Source: Apostichopus japonicus (taxonomy: Eukaryota > Echinodermata > Holothuroidea > Aspidochirotida > Stichopodidae). Taken from it: a stretch of DNA of 64,000 bases. The notes below the pieces were generated by a model. The model saw only the letters and a list, made by a program, of their open reading frames with translations. It did no database searches and had not been told where the DNA came from. The stretch lies in the NCBI RefSeq assembly GCF_037975245.1, contig NC_092573.1:15666765-15730764 (forward strand), written 5' to 3'. A program made the translations under genes and the position numbers. Positions 9,257-21,175 of the stretch are shown here, piece by piece; the stretch's first letter is position 1; each line of letters begins with the position of its first letter.

Positions 9257-11607
9257 TAACTCAAGAGGACAGGGATGTGTATTACTTACTCAAGAGGACA
9301 GGGATGTGTATTACTTACTCAAGAGAACAGGGATGTGTATCACTTACTCGAGAGAACAGGGATGTGTATTACTTACTCAAGAGGACAGGGATGTGTATTA
9401 CTTACTCAAGAGAAGAGGGATGTGTATTACTTACTCAAGAGAACAGGGATGTGTATCACTTACTCAAGAGGACAGGGATGTGTATCACTTACTCAAGAGG
9501 AAAGGGATGTGTATTACATACTCAAGAGGACAGGGATGTGTTTTACTTACTCAAGAGAACAGGGATGTGTATTACTTACTCAAGAGGACAGGGATGTGTA
9601 TCACTTACTCAAGAGGAAAGGGATGTGTATTACATACTCAAGAGGACAGGGATGTGTATTACTTACTCAAGAGAACAGGGATGTGTATCACTTACTCAAG
9701 AGGACAGGGATGTGTATTACTTACTCAAGAGGACAGGGATGTGTATTACTTACTCAAGAGGACAGGTATGTGTATCACTTACTCAAGAGGACAGAGATGT
9801 GTTTTACTTACTCAAGAGGACAGAGATGTGTATTACTTACTCATGAGGACAGGTATGTGTATCACTTACTCAAGAGAACAGGGATGTGTATTACTAACTC
9901 AAGAGAACAGGGATGTGTATCACTTACTGTACTCAAGAGGACAGGGATGTGTTTTACTTACTCATGAGGACAGGGATGTGTACTACTTACTCAAGAGAAC
10001 AGGGATGTGTATCACTTACTGTACTCAAGAGGACAGGGATGTGTATAACTTACTCATGATGCCAGGGATGTGTATCACTTACTCAAGAGAACAGCGATGT
10101 GTATTACTTACTCAAGAGAACAGGTATGTGTATCACTTACTCAAGAGGACAGGGATGTGTATTACTTACTCAAGAGGACAGCTATGTGTATCACTTACTC
10201 AAGAGAACAGGGATGTGTATTACTTACTCAAGAGAACAGGGATGTGTATCACTTACTGTACTCAAGAGGACAGGGATGTGTTTTACTTACTCATGAGGAC
10301 AGGGATGTGTACTACTTACTCAAGAGAACAGGGATCTGTATCACTTACTCAAGAGAACAGGGATGTGTATTACTTACTCAAGAGGACAGGGATGTGTATC
10401 ACTTACTCAAGAGGAAAGGGATGTGTATTACATACTCAAGAGGACAGGGATGTGTATTACTTACTCAAGAGAACAGGGATGTGTATCACTTACTCAAGAG
10501 GACAGGGATGTGTATTACTTACTCAAGAGGACAGGGATGTGTATTACTTACTCAAGAGGACAGGTATGTGTATCACTTACTCAAGAGGACAGAGATGTGT
10601 TTTACTTACTCAAGAGGACAGAGATGTGTATTACTTACTCATGAGGACAGGTATGTGTATTACTTACTCAAGAGAACAGGGATGTGTATCACTTACTGTA
10701 CTCAAGATGACAGGGATGTGTATTACTTACTCATGAGGACAGGGATGTGTATCACTTACTCAAGAGAACAGGGATGTGTATTACTTACTCAAGAGAACAG
10801 GGATGTGTATTACTTACTCAAGAGGACAGGGATGTAAATCACTTACACAAGAGGACAGGGATGTGTAACACTTACTCAAGAGAACAGGGATCTGTATCAC
10901 TTACTCAAGAGAACAGGGATGTGTATCACTTACTCAAGAGGACAGGGATGTGTATCACTTACTCAAGACGACAGGGATGTGTATTACTTTCTCAAGAGGA
11001 CAGGGATGTGTATTAATTATTCAAGAGGACAGGGATGTGTATTACTTACTCAAGAGGACAGGTATGTGTATCACTTACTCAAGAGAACAGGGATGTGTAT
11101 TACTAACTCAAGAGAACAGGGATGTGTATCACTTACTGTACTCAAGAGGACAGGGATGTGTTTTACTTACTCATGAGGACAGGGATGTGTACTACTTACT
11201 CAAGAGAACAGGGATGTGTATCACTTACTGTACTCAAGAGGACAGGGATGTGTATAACTTACTCATGATGCCAGGGATGTGTATCACTTACTCAAGAGAA
11301 CAGCGATGTGTATTACTTACTCAAGAGAACAGGTATGTGTATCACTTACTCAAGAGGACAGGGATGTGTATTACTTACTCAAGAGGACAGCTATGTGTAT
11401 CACTTACTCAAGAGAACAGGGATGTGTATTACTTACTCAAGAGAACAGGTATGTGTATCACTTACTCAAGAGAACAGGGGTGTGTATTACTTACTCAAGA
11501 GGACAGGGATGTGTATTACCTACTCAAGAGAACAGGTATGTGTATCACTTACTCAAGAGAACAGGGGTGTGTTTTACTTACTCAAGAGGACAGGGATGTG
11601 TATTACA
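9257..11607. repeat. 29-bp minisatellite, about 80 copies, made from the exon 7/intron 7 border
   Basis: Plus-strand unit ACTTACTCAAGAGG then ACAGGGATGTGTATT. On the minus strand it is AATACACATCCCTG, TCCTCTTGA, GTAAGT: the last 23 nt of exon 7 plus the first six intron bases. The exon's own end (11582-11606) is the rightmost copy. Common variants are GAGAACAGG for GAGGACAGG, ATCAC for ATTAC, and a +4 insertion (ACTGTACTC). Nearly every unit keeps GTAAGT or a usable variant (GTATGT, GTTAGT). It fills about four-fifths of the 2.9-kb intron 7. Confidence 0.98.
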
Positions 11608-11708
11608 ATCCCTAATGATATTTTCTGGTCTCCGTCTATTACAGTTAACATCATCCACTAGTTCATTTGTGACTTGATCATAGCAACTCCAACTTTTTTC
11701 CTCCACAC
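11582..11708 (-). CDS. Exon 7: rest of TSP1-2; seed of the 29-bp array
   Basis: Phase 1 in and phase 2 out, acceptor TTGTTTCAG and donor CTTGA|GTAAGT. It encodes GVEEKSWSCYD through IIRDCNTHPCPLE, completing six cysteines for TSP1-2 (309, 313, 324, 338, 350, 355). The Glu codon is split GA|G and finishes in exon 8. The last 23 nt, which encode NTHPCPLE, plus the first six intron bases form the repeat unit of the minisatellite that fills most of intron 7. The donor used here is the copy nearest the exon. Confidence 0.93.
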
Positions 11709-12352
11709 CTGAAACAAATCAAAAGGGCTGTTATTGAGGAACTGCTTATCTGCTATAAGAATATTTGATTGGTAGGTAATACTTCTAAATATTCCTTTCA
11801 AATTCTGAGTGGAAATTCCTCAGCAGTCCATTTGGTATTTTTATATAGATTTATGCAATTCAATGCTCAAGACATATTTTGGTAAAATTTACTTAAATAC
11901 ACACTGAATCCACTAATAGTCCACAATTTCTCTGCTCTTTCAAAAGTTTGGAAAACGTTTGTTTGAGTTAGAGACAACTTGAGAAAGAACTGTAACAATG
12001 CAGTGGTGGTCATTCTAGGTCCACCCGATGCTAGTGCGTTATACTTCACCTTGGCCAGAAATTCCAAGATATACAGATGTACCACACAGAAAGCATAAGT
12101 TATTACAGAACATTACAGAAAATCAATTGATCTGGACTAATATCACTTGAAATGACCTCATTTTGTCCTTGTCCTTAGCTAACAGAACAGTTCTTGGCAG
12201 TAATTCATAAAGAAGCTGTGATAATCTAGCTGCTAGCATCCCAAAATCAAACCAAGAAATTTCAGAGTGACCATTGATACTATACTACACAAACTGCCTT
12301 ATATAGATCTATCTATATCTATATATATATATACATACTGTATATATATATA
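11709..12352. other. Start of intron 6, no gene seen
   Basis: AT-rich intron sequence upstream of exon 7. A short TA-rich tract lies at 12,300-12,350. The open frames here are short and have no recognisable content. Confidence 0.5.
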
Positions 12353-12461
12353 ATTGAAAACGTAATGAGTTGAAAAATTTAGAACAGTGAAAAAACTTCC
12401 AGCCTCCACCAGGACTCGAACCTGGGCCTCCCGCTTTATATGTGGACACCCTAACCAACTA
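12353..12461 (-). mobile_element. tRNA-derived SINE copy
   Basis: On the minus strand: a tRNA-like head with a CCGCATATAAAGCGG-type anticodon stem-loop and a B box (GGTTCGAGTCC), then GAGGCTGGAAGTTTTTTCAC and a body ending TCATTACGTTTTCAATTATA followed by TA repeats. The same sequence occurs at 12,590-12,750, 46,581 and 46,762, which defines an interspersed family. Confidence 0.8.
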
Positions 12462-12494
12462 TATATATATATAGATAGATAGATATGTATATAA

Positions 12495-12533
12495 TTGAAA
12501 TTGTAGTGAGTTGGACAGTGAAAAAACTTCCAG
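12495..12533 (-). mobile_element. SINE fragment lacking the tRNA head
   Basis: The minus strand matches only the body and tail of the neighbouring SINEs (GGCTGGAAGTTTTTTCACTG, ACTCACTACAATTTCAATTA). The head and part of the body are missing. It sits between two fuller copies, so this is a small SINE cluster. Confidence 0.7.
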
Positions 12534-12589
12534 CCTAATTTGTGATCCTAAAGCCGGATCTCGAAAGAGATACTTTGAACAGACTCCAT

Positions 12590-12750
12590 AAAATGAAATG
12601 GAAATAACGACAAAGGCAAATGAATATATAATTGAAATTGTAGTGAGTTGGAAAATCCAGAACAGTGAAGAAACTTCCAGCCTCAACCGGGATTCGAACC
12701 CAGGCCTCCCGCTTTATATGCGGGCACCCTAACCACTAGGCTATGTGCAC
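12590..12750 (-). mobile_element. tRNA-derived SINE copy, best preserved head
   Basis: The minus strand starts TAGCCTAGTGGTTAGGGTGC (A-box like), then CCGCATATAAAGCGGGAGG with a 5-bp anticodon stem and ATA in the anticodon position, and a B box GGTTCGAATCC. The tail has CTCACTACAATTTCAATTAT and then ATTCATTTGCCTTTGTCGTT, also seen after the copy near 46,850. The lack of a paired acceptor stem argues for a SINE rather than a working tRNA gene. Confidence 0.82.
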
Positions 12751-13051
12751 TAGGCTTGTACATCCTGAAATTTGAATGGGTAAGGAAGGCCGAATTCCAC
12801 TGTAGGCGTTTGCCACCTGTATCGAACAATGCTAGTTCTGTTTTGGTGACATATTTTGCCTTACTCTAGAGATCAATATATATAATATAATATAAAAATA
12901 TATATAAAAAGTTTTTTTTCAAATATATCTACTGATAGTAAATTTAAACCTTTCGACCAGCAGTAGAATTCTAGATTATATTAAACATTTCCTTTTTTCA
13001 GATATGTTACTATATATCTATTAAGTTATTAATCTGCTTCACTCTTAACAT

Positions 13052-13938
13052 CATAGGCATAGGAGGCGGGGGGGCTGGGGGGACGCAGCCCCCCCCCCAA
13101 CCAATTTTTTGGGTGAAAATTCGGGCAATATGCTGAGAATTTTTCGGGCACCTACTGGAAGAATAATAATTTGCAGTGTGTTTTCATTTGTTGGGGGTGA
13201 AAATTTGGGCAATATGCTGAGAATTTTTTGGTCACCTACCAGTGGCGGAGCGTCCATACAGTCAGAGGGGGCAAATGCCCCCTGACGAACTCAAATGGAC
13301 TGCTGGCGCCCTTTTCAGCTTTTTACCAGTTTTTACTTATTTGCGATTATTGACTTTTTTATTGCGCTCTCAAATACCTATTGACATTTGTCACATTTTG
13401 TTGGTGCAATTTTCTGACAAATGGCGATGACACCTATTTATTCTTCGTTTATCTGCAAATTAGCAAGGCCTGGAAAGGGTCATTTCCGGCGATCTAGGGA
13501 GTATCTTTACTCAAAACAATTCTGTACGCTCCGCGCCAACCTGTGGTGGCGCTCCGCTTAGATAGTGTCGAAAGCGCCCCTACAGACCATTCTCTCCCCC
13601 CTGACCAATACCCCTAGCTCCGCCACTGGCACCTACTGAAAGAAGAAGAATTTGCAATGTGTTTTTCAATGGTTAAACTTATATTATTATTAATATTATC
13701 ATTATTGTTGTAAAGACTTCCCCAATAATTATAACAAATATGGAAGGGTAAGAAGACAGAAAATGATTTTATGTTATTGGCATGTTATGTTATAACCGAT
13801 GAATGCGTACCCGTATATGATATGCACATTAACATGTGGAACGCGCACAGAGTGCGCGAAAAAATTTTGATCATATTTTTCGGGCAAGTCGTTACAGCCC
13901 CCCCCCCCCCCAAATCAAATGAGGCTCCTACGCCTATG
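13052..13938. mobile_element. Non-autonomous hAT-like DNA transposon with 8-bp target duplication
   Basis: Inverted ends CATAGGCATAGGAG (left) and CTCCTACGCCTATG (right), each next to a G/C-rich run, flanked by the perfect direct repeat CTTAACAT at 13044-13051 and 13939-13946. An 8-bp target duplication is characteristic of hAT elements. No transposase frame is present. A related, left-truncated copy lies at about 31,825-32,157. It contains a second inserted element at 13,240-13,628. Confidence 0.82.
13240..13628. mobile_element. 389-bp hAT-like MITE nested in the element at 13,052-13,938
   Basis: Ends CAGTGGCGGAGC and GCTCCGCCACTG form a perfect 12-bp inverted repeat. The flanks are TCACCTAC (13232-13239) and GCACCTAC (13629-13636), an 8-bp duplication with one change. 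The related uninterrupted copy at about 31,890 reads CGGGCACCTACTGAAAG, which is the empty site. No coding capacity. Confidence 0.88.
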
Positions 13939-13949
13939 CTTAACATTAC

Positions 13950-16900
13950 AGGTATGAAGTCATAGAGCTTTAAATAACATTTTTGGCTACCGTCTGCGGC
14001 TAAACTAAACTTTTGTAATCCATCACTGCAACACACAACTTACCGTTACACTTTAACATTTATCATAATTTAACATTTTCTGAAATAGACATTGCTAAGA
14101 CATGAGTCATTGTCCTCTTATTTACTCTTCATGAACATTTTTCCAGGTTTTCAACTGTGCCGTAAGTTCTCTTATTCCGTTCACATGGAAATGAAGAGTG
14201 CCACCTGTACGTGAATACTTTCAGCTTGAAAGTGAACTTGAGGTTACATTTATATACCTCAGTGGTGCTACACTACACAGGTTGAGTCATTCTACAATAA
14301 CAGACTTCATGTTTCATCTTTGCTTTTTCAGGCCACGAAAGGAATCAAAGTTACAAAGCAGCCAAGAAAACAACAACATTTGAAACCATGATAGAATTCT
14401 ATGGCAATTGTGCCAAGGAGAAATGAGATATTCCCAAGGAAGGTAACAGAGTAAATACATGACAGGTCTGCACACAAAGGCACTTGGAAAATATCCCTCC
14501 ATCATTGTGAAACCATGGGAATGTATTAAAAGGGTATTAACTTCCAAAGTGATATATACAGCTAGACACGTAGCTGAATACATGAAGTATAAACAGTTAT
14601 CATTGAAAACTAACTTTGAAAACAGTTAGGATTTGACTGTGGGAGTAAAAATTTGGTGACAGCCCCTAATTCTGGTCAATGTTTACTTGGGATGCCCAAG
14701 TCCCCAAATTTCATGATAGCAAAAGATATTTATATGCACAGGTATCTGGCATGCTACAGATAATATAGCATTTGTTTATTCTAATTGCAGTAAAATATGA
14801 AGAACAATATATTCATTACCCCCGTAAGTCACTGTTTTGGGTGTGGGGGCGGGGAGGGGGGGAGACAGTGTACTCTATGGCTGCAGTCCATAAACTATAT
14901 AATACACATACCACAGGGACAATTTTTGATGGGATGCAGGATTTTCCAAACTTATCTACATGTTTTGGAGCTTGCTGACTAAGCTCGATCAAGCCAATTT
15001 TTTTACTTCAATTTGATATATATTCCTTCTGCACATCAATTCTAGGGGGACGGGGGGGCCGGGGGCTGTTGGGTCGAAGATCCATGGGCTGTAGGCCTAA
15101 AAGTTTGAGGATAGCTGTTTTACTGTAAACAAAATATCTGACATTTAACCCAATCTCATATGTTCCACCCCCCCCCCCTCCCCACCTTTATTTAGCCTTG
15201 GTTCCACAACTGTAAAGTAAACTAATCCTGCAATGCAAAATGTGTACATTCATGAATAAGATCAAACTGCACAGTGAAGTTTATTCAATTAAATTGCAGT
15301 ACTTGAGGAGATGGGGCCTTGATTTAATACACTACTGAATCTGTGAATTGTATCTAATATATGTATTAATTGTGTATTATCTGACAGAGTGAAGAAACCA
15401 TGACGTTTGCTTTAATTAGTTTGGATAGATTCTCATACTACATTGCATAGGTACATCACCATATTAACTTTCCTACTTGGTAATAGTATGCTCCTCGTGT
15501 ACTTGAATTAGTTCCATCTACGTATACAACCACGAATCAACAATACTTGCATTCTTGGCAAAAAACAAATTCTCTCCTTTTTTTTTGGGGGGGGGGGTGT
15601 ATTTTGGGTGAATGCGGTATATTTTGAGTCCATGTCGATGATACAAAGACATTCATGCTGATACAAAGACTCAATACTCCAACGAGCTAGGAGGCCAATC
15701 GTCTCAGATCTAAGAATCATAATCATACAGAGAGTATCAAATATCTAACTGAGAGACAAAATTCTGCCTGACTACTTTTTAAATTACACAGTACATCAAT
15801 CAAGTTTATATCAGATCATTATTGAACAAGAAAGCAACTTTGAAGCTCCACATATTTCTTAAAGCAAGATTTTCAAAGTAAATACTGATAAAAATCTTGG
15901 CTTCAGGCAACAAAGTCATGTTTCATTTTGAAAGAAAGTCTATCACAAGATAAAAACTGGATGCATTACAAAATAGGTAATGTTTGGTGTTTTAAGTTTT
16001 AAGCATTGTATTCATTTTGGACCCCCAAGAAATGCATATTTTTCTCACAAAGAGTTCGGGCATTTGTGGACTTAGCATTTAAGAATGATAACTGATCAAC
16101 ATTGTTGTGATCAAATATAATAGAAAGTATATAAATGGTCACTATAATGGTTAAAACTCAACACTGCCACCTATTTCTGTGTTCTTCACTAAATGTTTGA
16201 TTGTCTAATCAGGTGACTCCTCAATCTCTGGGAATAGTTGAAAACAGAACATGAAATTATGAACCTCCGGGACAATACTGTACTTTTGGAAACTCACACC
16301 AAATTTAGCAAGCTAAAAAGCTGACTACCTTTAGGCACACAAACATCACATTGATTAAACATACATGGCATGAACAGATTGGAGACATGAAGACAATCAC
16401 ATGTTATAAACATCAATGGTTTAAGATCCTTGCCCTTCTATTTCAAGGCAAGATGATCCGAGTCTTTGTGGGAGAAAACTGACATCTAGTAAAAAGAGAT
16501 GACAAATCAAAATATACATCCTATGATCATGACGGTACTAATGGAAGAGAGGGGGGCAGTGTACTCCAAGCATGGTAATGAGACAGCTGTGTAAATAATA
16601 AATCAATGATGAAGATACCAAACCTGACAGATTTACAGGTTTATGTCCAAGTAGATCTAGAACGTGAACTCATCATAATATAGTCTGCAATATGACTTGA
16701 AATAATAATGTACATTCAACACCCACATGGTAATAAATCTTCAACAAGTATGACTTATAATCTACATTGGAAGCACATGATAGAAACATTTGTTTTAAGA
16801 CTACAATGCTCCAGTTTGTTTTACAATTCAGTGAGGGGGGGCAGCACCACATCAAATTTAAAATGACATCAAAGAAAACATTGATATGTAAAGATGAACA

Positions 16901-19900
16901 TCTGTACATTCTGTGTACAAAAACTGCTGGATACAATTTTTGCAGTTGTATAGCAATTTGACCATTTTACATAGCACTTTGTTATGTGATACCTGAGAAA
17001 TTATTCCCAAAAAATATAATTGATAAGAAACTTTATGTCTGTGATTGAGTATCTAGTTACCAAATCAATGTCTATTATAAACTTAAAATGAAATATTTAT
17101 GGAGAAGAAGGACGCTTTACTGAAATTAAAATACAGTAAAATCTGGATTGAACCCAGACACATTGGCACCAGAAATTGTCTGGATATAGTTTCCAGTCAT
17201 AGACGTGGTGTTGTATGAAACTGTTCTAAAGGTGTGGTTTACCAAACTAAACATGATCTATTTGTTGATAGAATTTGAGGTACTGGACTGTATGGTGATG
17301 ATACATGTGCCCTGGTTGCAAGGAGAATACTGGGCCTGCAACAAACCTGTCAAGTTAATCAATAGCCAAAAGTGGGAAGTATTGGAAAAATAATAGGAAA
17401 TTATTAAAAACAGTTTTCATTATTTTTTTTTTTTTTTTTTGCAACTTTAGATTGCTATCTCAATATAATATGACACAATTGAAATATTGCAACAATGAAC
17501 ATTACTTTCATTCTACCAATATACAATCTGATGTAGCATGCTAAAGCTGTCACCAGGTGCCAGTAGTAGTTGAAGCAAACCAAACATGTGTTCATGTGAT
17601 AATGTTTCCCGGTACAATTTCCCACTTTTTTCCCATCCAGCTTGGAAATAAAAAGTATTTCCTGAGAAATGGACAACCATGACATGTGCAGCAGTATTAT
17701 GTAGTTACCAATAGCAGGATTTGAGATCCAGGTAATCCAGGGTCCAATAAATGGGGTCTGGATATTAGTACAGGGTGAAGAATATAAATACTATATAAAA
17801 CTAATGGCCTGCGTACACCTTAATCAACTTCCACACACAACATTCTCAATCCCCCTCGTCCAAATCCTCCCCCCCACCCCCCTCCCTTCGTTGATGGGAT
17901 TCCTGGATACACCACTTGGGGTCATCTTGCAATAAAGCGCAGTGACTTAAATTTTTATGTTAGTTAGCAATTTCAATTTAAAGCACACATTATCATCATG
18001 TTATAGGTATTTTCATATGTTACTCACTGCACTTATTTGTACATATGTTCACAGTTGCCAGTAAGACACTCTGTAATATATTTTCTACATGCCAGTACCA
18101 ACAAAAGAAGATGACCTACTCTACAAACCCTCCCCCCCCCCTCCTCTCCATGTAATGCCAGAAGTGAGTTGTGTGGTTACTTCAAAATAGCTTGTATTTC
18201 AGACCCCTTGCTGATGTCCCCAATTGGGGTCTGCTTTAAATGATCAACAAAACTAGCCAATTGCACAACAGCACTTATCAAAACTGTTTATATCTGATTG
18301 GTTGTGTGGGATCAAATCTTGAGATCTCATAGACATCAAAACAGTTGCTTCTTGCTGCTTCAAGACATACATAGTTTTCATGCTATTAAAGTAGTATGCT
18401 GAAAAGCAGGAAATATTAAAAGCTGTCCAGTTCATTTCTTACAAATTGGCATCATTCCCAGCTCACCATACACCTGTGGCCTCAGCCCGGAGGCATTCTT
18501 AGCTCCTGTGGTATCTAATAACACAGAGCACCTCCCCCTTATCTATAGGTAAAAATAAGTCAGGTTCTTTCCTATCATTCAAATATGTTGATCTCAATTG
18601 TAGGGTCTAAATTGCTGCAAAGGATACTTGATATTCCAGGAAGAACATACATATGTACTTATTGTTTTAATGAGATTATTTTCAGATGTTGTTTTTGCAC
18701 CGTTCGTTGAGTTTAACATTTTCATGCAGGAAAGAAATAAAACCTGGGCCAAAGTTTGTAAGCTGAAATGCAATAGTCAAGTACAGGATTCACTCTCATG
18801 TTTATAATATTTCTGCCAATAACCAACTTCAAAAGAATAATTTTTAATGGAGTTTGACAACATTTTTAAATTTAAAGATTTGTGGCAGATATTATAAAAC
18901 TTACTGGTAATAATCCAATGTAATCCGGGCAGTTTTCAAAAGATTTGAATCCACTACGAAAACGCATGAGTAAACACTTTGGATGGTAGAATGAGAAGGA
19001 AGGGCATTGACCGGATAGGACCGGTCACTGAGGGTGCACAGTGTTAAAAGATTACCAGGGCATACTAGACACGGTAGAATGAGGTGCTAATGTTGTGGGG
19101 AGACAGGTAAGCGGGGAACGAAATAAATACTCTTGACTTGATAAAATGACATCAATAGGATATATGGTTTGTAGACAAACTATTTTAATTGTGTAAACTT
19201 TTAAGATATTTAACCATTATATGAATTTGTGAAAATTGTGTTGGACCATACTTGCCAAGGCTTAACATGAAAGCAAGTCACAGTAGTTGTTGTTAATGAA
19301 ATTGTACATTTTGGTTGTGAAGTTCTCTCTGGTGTCTTTGTTATAATTACTGTTCAAGTTGACTGGTGAATTTTTGCTGATTTTAGATTCAAATTCAAAT
19401 TTTATTTTCTCATAGGTACACAAAAGTCACTATAAGTGTCTGGTATACAAAATTAAGAAAGGTACAAATGATGTGACACTAGAAAAGAAAACACTTTGTT
19501 TTATCAAGCTATAGTGACCACAAGACAAAAAAGAATTTGAAAGATAAAACTTTGACAAAAAATCTAAACAAGAAAAACATGGGAAAAACACAGAACGTAA
19601 AACAGTTCTGAACAAGTCTTAAAGCACTATTTACAAGATAGGATTTCAATTTCTTTTGGAAATTCCTGAGAGTGCTAGCTGACCAAATATGTCAAGGAAG
19701 ATTATGCCAAATATAATAGCACTTAGTTGTTTAGTAATAATTGACCATGAATTGTTCTTTAATGCGTAACTGAAAAGAGGTCATTGTTGCCAGTCTTTAC
19801 AGAATACTCAGGGTAAAAGGACGAAACGGCATGTCTTTAAGAGCTAGTAGTGCTTTAATCCATGCAAACGTCTACAATGCCTGACTCATCCCTGCCATAT

Positions 19901-20380
19901 CACACACTGACTGCTTGTTTTTGTAGCTCTGTGCTGTTGACAACCAAAGTCACAGGTTTTAGCATGAACTTCTTTGCTTGTTATTTTGTTAAATCCTATC
20001 TTTACAAAGAACAATTTCACTGCAAATCAAAAAACGTGATCTAGACATCAAGCGTTATTAAACTTGGCACTCACGTGTACAACAAGACGAGCAAACCATA
20101 TTCAAAGCCAAATATAACAAACTAGGTTCCTTTAAAGAAGGTGTGAGGTAACCACATCAAATTGGGTTTCATTGCTTGCTAAAGTGTCCACAGTTGGGCT
20201 CTCACAAGGAGACATAGTAGTAGCCTGCTGTGAGGATAATTTCGGACAATTTATATTTGTAGAATGATCATTTTTAGTTGTGTCATAATACTTGTATCGT
20301 AGCAAGGGGTAAGAGCAGCGAAAGATAGAATACATTCCAGTGATCAATCATCACAATTAACGATGTGGCACTACATATAT
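13950..20380. other. Middle of intron 6, no gene seen
   Basis: AT-rich intron sequence with several C or G homopolymer runs (near 15,045, 15,170, 15,588, 17,870, 18,133). Short open frames carry no recognisable domain. The stretch at 18,936-19,140 shares its end, GTGGGGAGACAGGTAAGCGG, with one at 24,120-24,300 (AGTGGGAGACAGGTAAGAGA) and may be an old repeat copy. Confidence 0.45.
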
Positions 20381-20529
20381 ATATATAACAAAGAGGAGCT
20401 CTAAAGACGCGTATGAGAAATACCTCCTAGCAATGAGCACTGCCCGTAATAGTCCATGCTCAAGAACACCCAAGTGGGGTCAATTTCAAAATTGCAGCTA
20501 CTTCCTGTTTAGCAAGTGAAACATCCTTC

Positions 20530-21175
20530 AAGAAAGTTTGTTAGTTCTGATAGCAAAGGCAAGTAACTGCAATATGGTACTGACGAAAGTCCAGTAACTG
20601 CAATGCTGTATTGACGAGAGGCCAGTAACTGCAATGCTGTATTGACAAGAGATTATGTTAGCAAGGGAAACCGCCTTCCAAGAAAGCTTGTTAGTTCTGA
20701 TAGCACAATAACAGTATGAAAGTGCAGTAACTGCAATGCTGTATTCACGAGAGGCCAGTAACTGCAATGCTGTATTGACAAGAGATTATGTTAGCAAGGG
20801 AAATCACCTTCCAAGAAAGCATGTTAGTTCTGATAGCACAATTACAGTATGAAAGTGCAGTAACTGCAATGCTGTATTGACGAGAGGCCAGTAACTGCAA
20901 TGCTGTACTGTATCTGACAAAAGGCCAGTAAATGCAATACTGTACAGACCAGAGGCCAGTAACTGCAATACTGTACAGACAAAAGGCCAGTAACTGCAAT
21001 GCTGTATTGACAAGAAATTATGTTAGCAAGTGAAACTGCCTTCCAAGAAAGCTTGTTAGTTCTGATAGCACAATAACAGTATGAAAGTGCAGTAACTGCA
21101 ATGCTGTATTGACGAGAGGCCAGTAACTGCAATATTGTACTGACGAGTGGCCAGTTACTGCAATGCTCTATTGAC
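20530..21175. repeat. 31-bp minisatellite with higher-order structure
   Basis: The unit is CCAGTAACTGCAATGCTGTA then TTGACGAGAGG, in runs of two to six copies. The runs are separated by a longer block (TTATGTTAGCAAGGGAAA, CTTCCAAGAAAGC, TTGTTAGTTCTGATAGCAC, AGTATGAAAGTG) that starts near 20,530, 20,680, 20,810 and 21,045. It shows no match to nearby exon 6, unlike the two donor-derived arrays. Minus-strand open frames through it are by-products. Confidence 0.88.

Noticed and set aside
9222-10736. A 504-codon plus-strand frame with a 29-residue repeat, as a secreted or structural repeat protein
   Set aside because: It is the antisense reading of the 29-bp donor array. The same peptides appear in all three frames, and there are no exon signals or start context.
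9257-11607. CRISPR-like array
   Set aside because: The units are contiguous with no unique spacers, and the unit is explained by the exon 7 border in a eukaryotic gene.
20528-21132. Whether the 31-bp array near exon 6 is also donor-derived
   Set aside because: Neither strand of the unit matches the end of exon 6 or its GTAAGATGAT donor.
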